A DNA stretch of 64,000 bases from Cordilura impudica (lineage: Eukaryota; Arthropoda; Insecta; Diptera; Scathophagidae). The position numbers and the translations under genes were made by a program. Under the pieces are notes generated by a model. The model worked only from the letters and a program-made list of their open reading frames with translations, was not told the origin of the DNA and ran no database searches. Below are positions 1 to 11,297 of the stretch, in pieces. How positions within the stretch are numbered: the first letter of the stretch is position 1; each line of letters opens with the position of its first letter. The stretch covers positions 95,631,585-95,695,584 of the forward strand of contig OY821519.1 in NCBI GenBank assembly GCA_963682025.1, written 5' to 3'.

Positions 1-429
1 TTTAAAAGAATTATATTCTTTTTGTTCTAATAACCCAATTATAAAATAAAATAAAATTTCGAATGTTTTCCATTTCTACTCTGTACTTTTCAATATAGAA
101 AGTGGAATACGAAATGTTTTCAAATGATCATATTGGTCGTTAGTTATTAATTTCGAAACTACATTAAAAAAGTTTCGCTATATTTATCAGAAGTGTGATT
201 AAAATTTTAACAAAAAAAGTTTAAAATTTTAGAACATAAAATTTTTATTTTATCTTTTTTTCTCCTGCATTTATATATTGGATCTTCACATAGTGAACTA
301 ACAATAATTATTCAAATCTTAGAACTAATACTTAACTTATTAAATCCGGCCAGTGCCAGAAAAAATTTATGTTTCTACATAAATTCGAAATAAATAAGTA
401 TTCATTGGCTTAGATAACCTCAAGCATTT

Positions 430-720
430 ATTATAAGATCTGCAGTCTCTCTCCTTCTTAGGCATTGGTGGATGAGATTGTTGAAAAGGTCAGTGCTAAG
501 AGATTCGGGTGAGTTTCTAGTGTTTTCAAGTAGCTTGAACAGTTTTTCATAATTTCGACTTTAACTAGGCGTACGTTCAATTATCTATGCAATAGTGAGT
601 TTCTCACATACCATGGGGCGCGGGTAATAAACTTTAGGATCTTATTTTGGCATCTTTGTATTTTCCCTATATTAGAAGTTGACCGGTATACCGTAGCAAC
701 AAATAGTTTTCAGGATTGAA
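430..720 (-). pseudogene. Jockey-like LINE, C-terminal reverse-transcriptase tail (decayed)
   Basis: Read on the minus strand, one frame gives KIQRCQNKILKFITRAPWYV, then VRNSLLH and, after a TAA, VKVEIMKN and THPNLLAL. This is the region after the polymerase core in jockey-type non-LTR retrotransposons, where the family reads IEKIQRFQ-K-LR-IT-APWYVRN followed by an HPN-LA block. Upstream the same frame reads TVYRSTSNIG, matching the stretch just before it. At least two in-frame TAA codons break it, and no polymerase core or endonuclease is present nearby, so it is a dead, 5'-truncated fragment. The family call is from memory of the conserved tail. Confidence 0.72.
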
Positions 721-1068
721 TTATATATGAATAACTTGCAACCAAGACTGAGCTTTGAAATTCTGCTAATTAGCAACTAAAAATTTGTACATTAAGGGGT
801 AAAAGCGGCCAAAAAGGGGGAAAATGGCAACAAATGAAACGGAAAAATGGCCAAAAAGGGGCAAAAGTGTACATTTGGTACAAAGTATAGTTTGTAAGTA
901 ATTTAGGAATATGAAATTTGATATGTAGATTCCACCAGAGACACAAACATCGGACAAGAATGAAATTTGTTTTATTTCGCGCCTTTAGATGATAAAAACG
1001 GGCAAAAAATGGGAAAACTGGTACTTTTCAACTTGTAAATTTTCATTTCAAAGTACATTTTCTTTAAA

Positions 1069-1110
1069 AAAAAAAACAAGTAAGAAAATTACAGTCGGTC
1101 TAGACGAAAA
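1069..1110 (+). repeat. 5' tip of a mini-me-like dispersed repeat
   Basis: An A-rich run is followed by ACAAGTAAGAAAATTACAG and TCGGTCTAGAC, the same head that starts the full copies at 11298, 43611 and 55800. The match stops after about 40 bases, so only the 5' tip is present or the rest was replaced. Confidence 0.6.
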
Positions 1111-1639
1111 ATTTATTTTTACAAAAAAACTTATTTTTGATCTTTATAACTGGAATAATTTTCGGACCTATTAGAAACTAAAAATTAGTACTTAACAAAT
1201 TCGATCCAACTGTACACGCTTGAGTCAATTGTGTGATGCTATGTATCACATGTTACAATTTTTTTAAAAAAATTTTTCTGTTATACAGATAAGTTAAGAG
1301 TGTAGATAATTAACATTTGAAATGGTAAACAAAAAAATGTAACGTTAATTTCTTCAATTCCGTTTTTCCACTTTTCGTTGCAATTTGCATGAAATTAATT
1401 AGTGCCAAATTGACTTTAAAAACAAATAAAACACATCTATGTTAAAATATTTAAAAAAAATTATAAGGAAATTATGAAAAGTGTTTTTTGGTAAGCATAT
1501 ATATTTAAAATTACTATAATATTACAATACAATAATATTAAGACTGACTTAATTGTTTTCAATAAAAATAGTTCTGATTGTATGAAACAAAAGTGTAAAA
1601 ATTGCCCGATACAAATTTAAAAATTAATTGATGATGAAT

Positions 1640-2745
1640 GGGATTGAAATGAAGATAAAGTATGTGTAAATCAATTGAACAAAGGAGAATTAGAACAAAA
1701 TGTTCTAGAAGATAAGCAATTCATTGAATATCTGATTTCACAATTAACCATCCTCTTCAGGCATATCTATAATATCAGTCGCCAAGCAAGAGAGATCAGA
1801 AAACAAAAGGATAGTTTACTTCCAGGTCAGCTGTTAATGCAGATCGACTTCTCTCAAAATTACCAAATCAAACACCATAATAAAGTGATGGCTGCTCACT
1901 GGAAGACTGACCAAGTCTACACTGCGGTAGTTTATTTCAGACGAATAAGAAGAAGATTTGGAAACTACATGTTATGCTGTGATATCCGATTATAATTGGC
2001 ACACTTCTGCGATTGTTAAAGTCTTCGATAAAGCAACAATTGAAGTCATTAAAAAAACGGTGAATTTTAAAATTACAAGCATAAACATATGATCAGATGG
2101 TGCAGCAGCACACTTTGATGTTTTCTGATGCGTTATATATTGAATGGATCTTCAGTGCTTCGTACCGCAGAAAAGGGCCACATGATGGCATAGGGACTGT
2201 TTTGAAGCGGGATGTGTGGGAAAAGGCGTTGCAAGGAAAAACAATAATTAAAAATCAATTTGAATTTGAACAAATGTAACATGCCATTTTATTGAAGAAA
2301 AAGAAATCTTACAAGAATTGGTTGCTATCGAAAATGGATTTAAGCTGATAAGAGAACTGAAGGGTATACAGTCTTGTCACTGTGTGAGGAAAACAACAAG
2401 CTCGTTTAGCGTTGACATGTTTATAAACACTGGAGATAAAATTCCAATCAGCACTACCCAAACTATTGGAAACAAAAGTGAATTGTTCTTTAACTGTTGG
2501 AGCAATTTTATTAAATTGGAGAATTACTACAGTATATTTTATGATGAAAATTGGTATATTGGTAGAATAATTGAGTTTGATAAAAACTCAGAAATGTGCA
2601 AAATAAAGTTTTTGCATGAGACTGATATCAGTTTTATATGGCCAAGTGCAGATGATGTGCAGATGATGGAAAAAAAAATTGATTTTATCTGGTCCCATCC
2701 AGCTAATGGGAAACTTACCTTTCCATATAAACTACGAAACTAGAA
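1640..2745 (+). pseudogene. Decayed DDE-type transposase-like protein (DFxxN / SDGA / GKGxxDGIG family)
   Basis: Several frames together give one protein. About 1675-1990 reads IDFSQNYQIKHHNK. A shift near 1965 leads to VISDYNWHTSAIVKVF and, after TGA, SDGAAAHF near 2095-2115. Another shift gives RRKGPHDGIGTVLKR near 2170. The last block, 2318-2743, contains YYSIFYDENWYIGRIIEF and IWPSADDVQ, which looks like a small Tudor-like C-terminal domain. The same motif order (DFAEN, SDGARQHFKN, HGKGACDGIG) occurs in the element at 8498-11013, so this is a second, older copy of that family and keeps more of the C terminus. The acidic residues in DF and SDG are candidate catalytic positions by inference only. 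Stops and frameshifts make it dead. Confidence 0.6.
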
Positions 2746-3315
2746 GGAATATTATTTTCCTATATAAAAATTATAAGAAAGGACTACGTTTAAATTAACA
2801 TCTTTTATCTCTATCTTAGTATCCAAATGGGTATCCCTGTTCCTTTTTCTTTTGTATTTTTAATTTCAATTTTCATTCAGTAAGGCTGAATTTTTCTTTT
2901 TTTTTTTAAACAAAAGTCAGTAAATGATAGAAATCATTCACATTTTATGAAAAATAAGTTTTTTAATTTTTAGTTTTCAAAACATTTTCTAGACAGTATG
3001 GACAAGAAAGTAATATTCTTAATTATTTTAACTAGCATATTCCAGCCCTCGAAATTCGAGTGCAAATTTTAGGAAATTTTATTTTTTCATTAAATAAAGA
3101 CCCTAAAGGTATGCTAATCAATTATAGCTAATTCACAAATCAACGCAAAAAAACAAACTCATTTTTATTACAAACACATTAACAAATTTAATAAACCCAA
3201 ACATGGCATTGTATAATTTTATGTATGTGCTAGTAGCAACTTTAAATGCAATTTACTCAAAATAAAGGAAAAAATTTAAAAATCTGTAAATTTGCAAAAC
3301 GGCTAATATGAAATA

Positions 3316-4621
3316 ACGGGTGATTTTTTAAGAGCTTGATAACTTTTTTAAAAAAAAAAACGCATAAAATTTGCAAAATCTCATCGGTTCTTTATTTGAA
3401 ACGTAAGATTGGTCCATGACATTTACTTTTTGAAGATAATTTCATTTAAATGTTGACCGCGGCTGCGTCTTAGGTGGTCCATTCGGAAAGTCCAATTTTG
3501 GGCAACTTTTTCGAGCATTTCGGCCGGAATAGCCCGAATTTCTTCGGAAATGTTGTCTTCCAAAGCTGGAATAGTTGCTGGCATATTTCTGTAGACTTTA
3601 GACTTGACGTAGCCCCACAAAAAATAGTCTAAAGGCGTCAAATCGCATGATCTTGGTGGCCAACTTACCGGTCCATTTCTTGAGATGAATTGTTCTCCGA
3701 AGTTTTCCCTTAAAATGGCCATAGAATCGCGAGCTGTGTGGCATGTAGCGCCATCTTGTTGAAACCACATGTCAACCAAGTTCAGTTCTTCCATTTTTGG
3801 CAACAAAAAGTTTGTTAGCATCGAACGATAGCGATCGCCATTCACCGTAACGTTGCGTCCAACAGCATCTTTGAAAAAATACGGTCCAATGATTCCACCA
3901 GCGTACAAACCACACCAAACAGTGCATTTTTCGGGATGCATGGGCAGTTCTTGAACGGCTTCTGGTTGCTCTTCACTCCAAATACGGCAATTTTGCTTAT
4001 TTACGAAGCCATTCAACCAGAAATGAGCCTCATCGCTGAACAAAATTTGTCGATAAAAAAGCGGATTTTCTGCCAACTTTTCTAGGGCCCATTCACTGAA
4101 AATTAGACGTTGTGGCAGATCGTTCGGCTTCAGTTCTTGCACGAGCTGTATTTTATACGGTTTTACACCAAGATCTTTGCGTAAAATCTTCCATGTGGTC
4201 GAATAACACAAACCCAATTGCTGCGAACGGCGACGAATCGACATTTCACGGTCTTCAGTAACACTCTCAGAAACAGACGCAATATTCTCTTCTGTACGCA
4301 CTGTACGCATTCGTGTGGTTGGTTTAATGTCCAATAAAGTAAACTGAGTGCGAAACTTGGTCACAATCGCATTAATTGTTTGCTCACTTGGTCGATTATG
4401 TAGACCATAAATCGGACGTAAAGCGCGAAACACATTTCGAACCGAACACTGATTTTGGTAATAAAATTCAATGATTTGCAAGCGTTGCTCGTTAGTAAGT
4501 CTATTCATGATGAAATGTCAAAGCATACTGAGCATCTTTCTCTTTGACACCATGTCTGAAATCCCACGTGATCTGTCAAATACTAATGCATGAAAATCCT
4601 AACCTCAAAAAAATCACCCGT
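3316..4621 (-). mobile_element. Complete rosa-type mariner (DD41D), copy 1
   Basis: The 1306-bp element has imperfect inverted ends starting ACGGGTGATTTTTT, and is flanked by TA at 3314-3315 and 4622-4623. The related Helitron copy at 42410-42765 keeps the unoccupied site with a single TA, which confirms the duplication. It carries one intact transposase frame, and copy 2 (47068-48373) has exactly the same length, so both moved recently. Mariners move by cut-and-paste at TA. Confidence 0.95.
3423..4508 (-). CDS. Mariner transposase, DD41D (rosa) type, intact
   Basis: This 361-residue DDD transposase should bind the element ends through its N-terminal helix-turn-helix region (about residues 1-110, RLTNEQRLQIIEFY onward) and cut and rejoin DNA with its catalytic domain. 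The catalytic aspartates are visible in ILFSDEAHFW, FQQDGATCHTA and CDLTPLDYFLW. Exactly 41 residues separate the second Asp from the Asp of LDYF, which marks the DD41D group rather than the DD34D of Mos1. The frame is unbroken from ATG to stop and fills the element, leaving short untranslated ends. It differs from copy 2 at only three residues that I can see (R/C after IRR, N/S in EELNLV, M/K in YRNMPA), so it may still be active. The lysine-rich C terminus (IIFKK) is normal for mariners. Confidence 0.95.
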   Translation of the reverse strand: MNRLTNEQRLQIIEFYYQNQCSVRNVFRALRPIYGLHNRPSEQTINAIVTKFRTQFTLLDIKPTTRMRTVRTEENIASVSESVTEDREMSIRRRSQQLGLCYSTTWKILRKDLGVKPYKIQLVQELKPNDLPQRLIFSEWALEKLAENPLFYRQILFSDEAHFWLNGFVNKQNCRIWSEEQPEAVQELPMHPEKCTVWCGLYAGGIIGPYFFKDAVGRNVTVNGDRYRSMLTNFLLPKMEELNLVDMWFQQDGATCHTARDSMAILRENFGEQFISRNGPVSWPPRSCDLTPLDYFLWGYVKSKVYRNMPATIPALEDNISEEIRAIPAEMLEKVAQNWTFRMDHLRRSRGQHLNEIIFKK

Positions 4622-4739
4622 TACCTTTCAAATAATATGCGCTTGGTCAAAATCGGGATAAAATGGTAGAACAAAACATCGGTCGCAAAAAATCGCATAG
4701 CCTATTAATATTATAGATTATAGATTTTTAAAAAGTTTT

Positions 4740-5980
4740 TCTCTGTCATCTATGGTATTATTGTGTGTGTATCAAATCAATTAACGAACATTTGTAATAT
4801 ATTATTTTAGCTTTTTGAGTCTCAAGAGGTTGTGACTGAGTTCAAGATCAAATTGTTACGTCAATAAATGTTTATTATTAATTATTTATCACAATAAAAC
4901 CGTTCTTACTACATACTTAACATTCTCATGTATTGCTGTAAGTATTAATTATAGATTTTTCCATTATTAAAATTCAGAAGAATTTTGTGACAAAGTTAGC
5001 ATATCTTTCATGTGGTAACAAAAATGTTACATTAGTCACAGAAGCAAAATTGAATTAATATTTTGAAATAATTAATCCTTTAAACTTATTTCTATATGGA
5101 TATGTTAGATTTACTAGTTTTCGATGATATGCAAAGCTATTGGCATTTTTCAGAGTTTATTTTAGAGTATTTCATCATATTATAGCTTGCTGATATATTT
5201 CCAATGTTACGTTAGTCATTGAATAAATCAATAATTTCATTTTGCGGCGCAGGCCCCATAAAAGGTCAAAGACAGGTCATTAGTAATCTGAAAGTAAAAC
5301 TATGTGGTCGAACTGTTTCCCGACGAGCAATTGAGGCTGATATTGGTTGTTATCGTCCTGTGAGGACGAGAAAAATTGTCTGGCTAGCATTAATCATGCT
5401 AAAGAACACATAAACTAGAATAAGAATAATGGTGGCGAATAGCGTTGGCAATAAAATTTAATATTTAAACGGCCATAAAATTTGCCTATACCCACACAGG
5501 AACAAACGCTATGGGGTTTTTTTTACATAATAGCCTTATACAATCGTTCCATATAAAAATCAACCACCCCCCAGACCACGACCATATTATTCCACAGTGT
5601 TATTGTATAGTTAAAATTTCCAATGTTTTATCAACAGTACAAAAATTAATACTTTTAAGTGTAGTTACTTTTTTCTGAAGTTTTGTTAATATTCCTTCCT
5701 TCTTAAATAGGTATATAAAACACAAATGTTTAAATTAATAAAATTTTTTAATTCTATGATAAAATTTTTTGGTGTTGACCGTCCAGGTCGTCAAAAATAT
5801 ATTTTGTTAAAATTTTCATCGTATTGTCATTTAAACTATATTTCTTATTGTTTTTAAATAATGCTAGAGGACCCCTGCTGCGGAGCATTAATAATAAAAT
5901 AATAAATAATAAAATTAATAATATTTCACTAAAAAAAATTCTTTTATTTTTTTATTTTACTATTAGAAAAAAATAACAAA
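4740..5980. other. AT-rich intergenic stretch, mostly unassigned
   Basis: Apart from the weak transposase-like frame at 5219-5413 I see no gene, RNA or clear repeat end. A CTGCTGCGGAGC palindromic patch lies near 5875. The part just left of 5985 would be expected to hold the outer end of the Tc3-like element but does not match its right end. Confidence 0.4.
5219..5413 (+). pseudogene. Possible Tc1-like transposase remnant
   Basis: A 64-residue frame contains GRTVSRRAIEADIGCYRPVR, which resembles the second helix-turn-helix region of Tc1 transposases (TVSRRTIRR, then a short linker and a basic RxRK stretch). No catalytic motifs follow and no inverted ends are visible. The likeness is short and could be chance. 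Confidence 0.3.
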
Positions 5981-5984
5981 ATTG

Positions 5985-7406
5985 ATTAGTGTTTCATAAC
6001 TATAAATACACTTAACTTAAAACATAAATATTTACAAAAAATGAAGAAAAACTGTTTAAAGTAGTAGTTTTAATAATGTGTATGGCCCCCTTTTTTTTGA
6101 ATCAGTTCGAAAATTCGATCAGACATACTGTCCACCAGATTTATTCGTAGTTCTTCCGTTAATGATCTCCACGCATCAATAACTGCTTCCTTAAGGTGAA
6201 AAACGCTTTCATATTGCCGGTTTTCTGCATAAACTCGACGGGTTAATATTCCCCAAATATTCTCGATAGGGTTCTGATCAGGAGAACAAGCGGGCCATTC
6301 TAATACTCCTATATTTTGTGAAGATAGCCATTCCATCGTCTGGCGACTTACATGTACTGATGTATTGTCTTGTTGGAATATTAATTCTTCTTCGTTGTTA
6401 TTTTCAATAAATGGCACCAATTTCTCTTCTAATAATGTAATGTACTCAGAAGAATTCATTCTGGTGCTTGGAAATGCCAAATCAATCATACCATCGAAAC
6501 AAAAAGCGCCACAAACCAGTAAGGAACCGCCTCCGAAATTTATTTTTGAGAAATGACGTGGTGCCTTACGAAGATCTCTCCAATAACTGCTAAAACTATC
6601 TGGACCATCAAGGTTGAACTTTTTCTCATCAGAAAAAATCACCTATAGAATAAATTTATGTATAGAAAGTTCAACCATCAACAGCGATTATTGACTTACC
6701 TTTCTCCAGTTGGTTTGTAAGTTCCTTTTAGCGAATGCAAGTCGGGCAATTCTGTGGCGGGGTAACAATCTTGGAACAGACATCATCTTTTGGCGAGTAA
6801 TTCTCTGGGAATCCTTTAAGAGCCTATTTATGGTAGATTTGGACACATTTACCTTACATTCATTGATTATCTGATTGAGACTCTTCATTGTGTTGCTGGC
6901 GCAATTGATTATTTTTCGCCGGTCCCGATCAGAAAGTTTTTTTTTTCGGTCCCCCAGCCTTCTTTGTACCATAAGCACTCAGATTCTTTGAAAAATTTGT
7001 GACAACCACATGTGAGCGGTTTATTTTTCTTGCAATTTCCCGAAAACTAAAGCCACTTTTTAAATAGGCTGAAATTTGCCCTCTTTCAAAATCACTAAGG
7101 TATGAACCACGAGGCATTTTATTGCAAATTGATGAAAAATGCATAATAAGGAAAAATAATACTTTTATTTATTATTTATTTGCTATTCTTCTTTGTTTAC
7201 CGTTATATGTAATTATAGTTATGAAACACTAACAAAATATTATTACACTATTTATCTCTTAAATAAAATTAATAATCTCTTAAATTTTACACAATAAGAG
7301 AGCAGTTTATCACACTCTCAAACACTGTTATAAGTTTTCAAACAATGTTTGTAATTTTAGAAAAATAGCAAAAAATATGTTGTAATTATAGTTATGCAAT
7401 GCAGTG
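5985..7406 (-). mobile_element. Tc3-like DNA transposon, left outer end lost
   Basis: Inner inverted repeats are clear: TTAGTGTTTCATAACTATAA near 5985 and its complement near 7213-7232. On the right an outer copy of the same core (AATTATAGTTATGCAATGCA) follows near 7383, next to AGTGTATA, so that end has the two-site direct-repeat layout known in several Tc1 lineages. The matching outer site on the left is absent, so that end was truncated or overwritten. The broken transposase at 6070-7117 lies between. Confidence 0.75.
6070..7117 (-). pseudogene. Tc3-like transposase (DD34E) with a small intron and one frameshift
   Basis: Starting at the ATG at 7117, MPRGSYLSDFERGQISAYLK opens a paired-type DNA-binding domain. 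The frame shifts at a ten-T run near 6937-6946 and continues as LSDRDRRKIINCASN to NLQTNWRK. A 57-bp intron follows (6643-6699, GTAAGT to CTATAG), then VIFSDEKKFNLDGPD, FQQDNTSVHVS and NPIENIWGILTRRVYAENR. The catalytic triad is D (FSDEKK), D (QQDN) and E (PIEN) with 34 residues between the last two. Order and motifs match nematode Tc3A. The single homopolymer indel is the only break I see, so it could also be a sequencing error. Confidence 0.85.
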
Positions 7407-8497
7407 TATAATACCAAAATTTGCCAAGACAAGAAAAGTTAACGTACAGTGAAAGTAAAGCTGATTGTCCATGCATAACTTTCCTCAAACCCAACGAATT
7501 TAAGCAGTTAAGTTAAGTTCAAAAGAAAGAGCCTAATCCACTGAGTGTTCTTAGACTTATGTCAACAGCCTACGATAATTAGAACTCTAGTTATAGAGGC
7601 TTGAATGAAGGAAAATATTGAAAAAAGTATAACTTGAGTAAGGTGGGAGTTCAGTAAATTCCAATGCATGATGACATATCTGTGTCTAAATACCTTTCAT
7701 TAAAAAAAAAAAATGAAGGAAATCGGCCGGATAGAACGGCCAGACGGACTGACTTTAGTTTTCATAAATTCTTTTAATATATAAGATTATGGTTTAAATA
7801 ATTAATATAATAATTACGCTAACAATGTAGCGGGTATAGCGCTAGTGTTTATATAAAATATAAATTTCATATATTCTGAGATTGATTAAAATAAGTTGGC
7901 GATCGACCGGTTGGCCATCTCTGATAAAAGGTATTACTTATTAAGTTAACTATGTGGATTGTTTTTACAGTCACAAAGATTAGTTGCTTTAAATAGTATG
8001 AGTGGTTTATCTGAATGTTGAGGTTTATTTTCTAAATCTGATACAATACTCCCCTGGATTCATGTTATCATCAATATGTACTTGAATAATTTATTATTCG
8101 AATAATTTATTATTGGTATAAAATGATTCTTTACTAGCAATTTAGATTTTTTTTTAACAAAAGAAAACGTTGGAGCAATCATTTATATGAATAACTAGCA
8201 GATTTACATATTAGATTCGGTACTTGTAAGTCGACATTTCGAAGTATTGAGCCCCAGTAGAAAAACAACATAATACTTTTTATGACAAGCAAGCAGAGAG
8301 TGTCAAACGAAATTTCAGATTTAATATGAAAATTTTATCTTTAGAGAAAATTCAAAACCTTATTTATTATTGAAATTGTGAAAATATTAAACTCGTTTTA
8401 AATTCTTCACAATTAACCCAGTTATTTTAATAACAATAATTAAGTAGAATAAATGGTGTCCCCCTATATCTAATTACTTTCCTGATTAGACAAACAT
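7407..8497. other. AT-rich intergenic stretch
   Basis: No supported gene or complete repeat. An A-run followed by CGGCCGGATAGAACGGCC and AGACGGACTGAC near 7725-7750 looks like a worn mini-me-type patch. Confidence 0.35.
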
Positions 8498-11013
8498 ATG
8501 GGGGTTTCATGTCAAGTGCACCAACTTTTGAAACCGATGTCTTCCGATCGGGATGAAATTTGCACCAACGTTAGTCCTATTGGATAGTAGTTTAGACACA
8601 ATTTTCCAATAAGATCGGTCCAGATCTCTCTGAGTTAGAGGGGATCAAAATTTGACATTTTGGCCAAGTACGCGTTTTTTCTCATCCATGTAACTTATTA
8701 CCTATTGTTCTTAGAAAAATTTTCTCCCAAATAGTTTAGATAGCTATTAATTCAATATTTCGGAAAAAAATACTTTAAAAAAAAAATTTTTTTTTTGACT
8801 TTTTTTTTGCTAAATTAAAGCACTTATGCCTTTTTTTTCAAAAAGGCATTTTTTTTTTCATAAGAAAGCTTAGGATTTTTCCTTTAAGAGGTTTTTGGTA
8901 GCTTAGTGGGATGGGAGTGCGATATCTATCAAAATAAATGTTTTGTAACTCAAGACAACGGTTTTTCAATTTTTCAATTTTTCAAATAAATAAAATTTAT
9001 TTATAAACAAGACAAATTAACCTTTCCGAAGGTATGTAACATACCTTCATAACATAACAGAAGAGAATGGTTATCTGTAACCTGAAAGAGTTATTTGCAA
9101 CATTTCAATGTGAACACGAGGATGTTAAAATTGGCTTCACGAAATTAACCCAAATGAGGCCAAAACATTGCGTTTTAGCAGAAAGCAGCGGAACTCACAC
9201 AGTATGCGTTTGCATTTACCCTGAAAATGTTAAACTGATGTTGAAGGAAATCAACTTAAAGTATTTAACAGATGATTCGGCAGAAGATTTACACGATTAC
9301 CGCGATTGCCTTAAATTGACTATGTGTCCTAATGCAACAACTTCTTGCAACTTAGGTGAATGTACCAATTGCCCGAAAACCACATTCATCATAGAAAATT
9401 TAATCAACTCTTTAGATCGAGAATATATAGAGGAGGTCAAATTTGATTCTTGGATTCAGACTGACAGATGCACATTGAAAACAATCATTTTAAATGTGGA
9501 TGATTTTGTGGAAGAAATGTGTACAGGATTGCTAAACATGAGAAACCATGACTTTTTAGTCAAAGAGCAATGGTCATTCTTCAAGGATTTGAAGATACAT
9601 TTGAAGTCTGGTGAATTCGTTATTTCATATGATTTCGCAGAAAACTAAAAATATGTTCTTCAGGATTCCATACAAGCATTCCACTTCAATAACGACCAAG
9701 TAACTATATTCACAGTAGTTATTTACTACATGAAAGATGAAAAACTGGAACACAAAAGTATGGCAATCATATCCGACGATTTAAAACATGATCCCGTTGC
9801 AGTTTATGAGTACCAAAAGATAATACTAAAATTTCTAAAATCTAAATTTACAGTAAAGAAGGTATACTACGTTTCGGACGGAGCTCGTCAACATTTTAAA
9901 AACAAAAGTAGCTTGGCAAATCTTATGGCCCATGAAAAAGATTTTGAAATGCCAGCTGAGCGGCATTTTCATCCTACTGCTCATGGTAAAGGAGCATGTG
10001 ATGGTATTGGAGCAAACCTTAAAAGAAATGCAGCGAAGTATTGCCTCCAGTGCTCTCATCAAGATCGCATCTTAGATGCGACTGCTTTATTCCATTGGGC
10101 AAAGAGTTATTGTAAAGAAACTAAAATAGTTTTTAGTAGCAAAGAGGATCATCAGGAAACATTGAAAACACTGAAGAGCAGATTCGATGCTGCGGTAACA
10201 ATCGATGGCACCGCTCAATACCATGCGATTAAGATTATATTTTAATAAATTATTTATCTTTTTATTTTTAATATTATTATTAATATACATTAATTTAATT
10301 ATTATTAAAAATAAATAAAAAATAATAATTTTTCAACATTTTTATAGAAAAAAAGCGATTTTTTTCCTGAGGTTAACATATTCTGGGTATTACAGTATCG
10401 AGGGTATAAAATTTTAGTTAGGTATGTTATATACCTTCGGAAAGTTTAGTTTGTCTAGTTTCTCAGTATTAGTTTTATTTGTAAGGTTTTAGACACAAAT
10501 AGGAAAAAATTCAAAATAGTACATTTGTGAAAAATTGAAAAACCGTTGTCTTGAGTTACAAAACATTTATTTTGATAGATATCCCACTCCCATCCCACTA
10601 AGCGACCAAAAAGCTCTTAAAGGAAAATCCTAAGCTTTCTTATGAAAAAAAAAAAAAAAAAAAATGCCCTTTTTGAAAAAAAGGCAAAAAATGCTTTAAT
10701 TTAGCAAAAAAGAAAGTCTACAATTTTTTTTTTTAAAGTATTTTTTCCCGAAATATTGAAGAAATAGCTATCTAAACTATTTGGGAGAAAATTTTCTAAG
10801 AACAATAGGTAATAAGTTACATGGATGAGAAAAAACACCTGTATGGCCAAAATGTCAAATTTTGATCCCCTCTAACTCAGAGAGATCTGGACCGATCTTG
10901 TTGAAAAATTGTGTCTAAACTACTATCCACTAGGACTAACCTTGGTGCAAATTTCATCCCGATCGGAAGACATCGGTTTCAAAAGTTGGTGCACTTGAAA
11001 TGAAATCCCCCAT
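8498..11013 (+). mobile_element. DNA transposon with about 0.5-kb terminal inverted repeats
   Basis: The left end (GGGGGTTTCATGTCAAGTGC at about 8500) reappears inverted on the right (GCACTTGAAATGAAATCCCC to about 11012). Similarity runs inwards almost continuously: ACATCGGTTTC, the GATCGGTCC block, poly-A/T tracts, ACTCAAGACAACGG, and even AAGGTATGT next to the coding region (about 9030 and 10420). Arms are therefore about 500-560 bp. Between them lies one transposase-like frame. Long terminal repeats of this size are typical of Mutator-like and some other DDE groups; assignment to a superfamily is not possible by eye. ATAT flanks both ends but I cannot prove a target duplication. Confidence 0.82.
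9067..10245 (+). pseudogene. Transposase-like protein of the long-TIR element, one nonsense codon
   Basis: One frame of 393 codons with a single TAA at 9646-9648. Before the stop: HCVLAESSGTHTVCVCIYPE, a Cys-rich patch (CPNATTSCNLGECTNCPK) that may bind zinc, and VISYDFAEN. After it, in the same frame: VLQDSIQAFHFNNDQVTIFT, MAIISDDLKHDPVAVYEYQK, VYYVSDGARQHFKN and HPTAHGKGACDGIGANLKR. The stop falls where relatives have an aromatic residue after DFxEN, so it looks like a simple TAC/TAT to TAA change. The DF and SDG acids are candidate catalytic residues. Proteins with this motif order are, as far as I recall, annotated as uncharacterised in many arthropods. The true start may lie upstream or in a missing exon. 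Confidence 0.7.
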
Positions 11014-11297
11014 ATATGTATGTATATTAGGATGGGTCAATTATTTTTACTCCATGGGTTCATCGCGATTCTGGTACTATGGACCATAACAAGTATATTT
11101 GCCCAAGGAACCATACCTCTAAAATCATTTTCGAGCTTGTCAAAAAATTCGTTTTTTATATTGCGCACCTTGCACCTCTAAAGTGTGTCACTCAAAATTT
11201 TCCAATTTTCACTTTCTGCAAGAAAACAATACACAGTGGTCATATCTTTCCACTGTAAAAATCTTACATCGGTTTTTCTACTCTTTCGCAAAAAAAA

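Larger units (their letters stand above)
3032..4717 (-). mobile_element. Non-autonomous Helitron (family A), copy 1, split by a mariner
   Basis: On the minus strand the element begins A|TCTATAATATTAATAGGC at 4717 and ends with a CTCGAATTTCGAG hairpin, then CTAG|T at 3032. These are the Helitron hallmarks: 5' TC, a 3' hairpin before CTRR, insertion between A and T, no target duplication. A mariner (3316-4621) sits inside it. Removing the mariner and one TA leaves about 378 bp that align with the uninterrupted copies at 39933-40364 and 42410-42765. There is no coding capacity, so it depends on a Rep/helicase supplied elsewhere. Confidence 0.78.

Noticed and set aside
8498..11013. An LTR retrotransposon
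   Set aside because: The terminal repeats are inverted, not direct, and there is no reverse transcriptase, protease or integrase.
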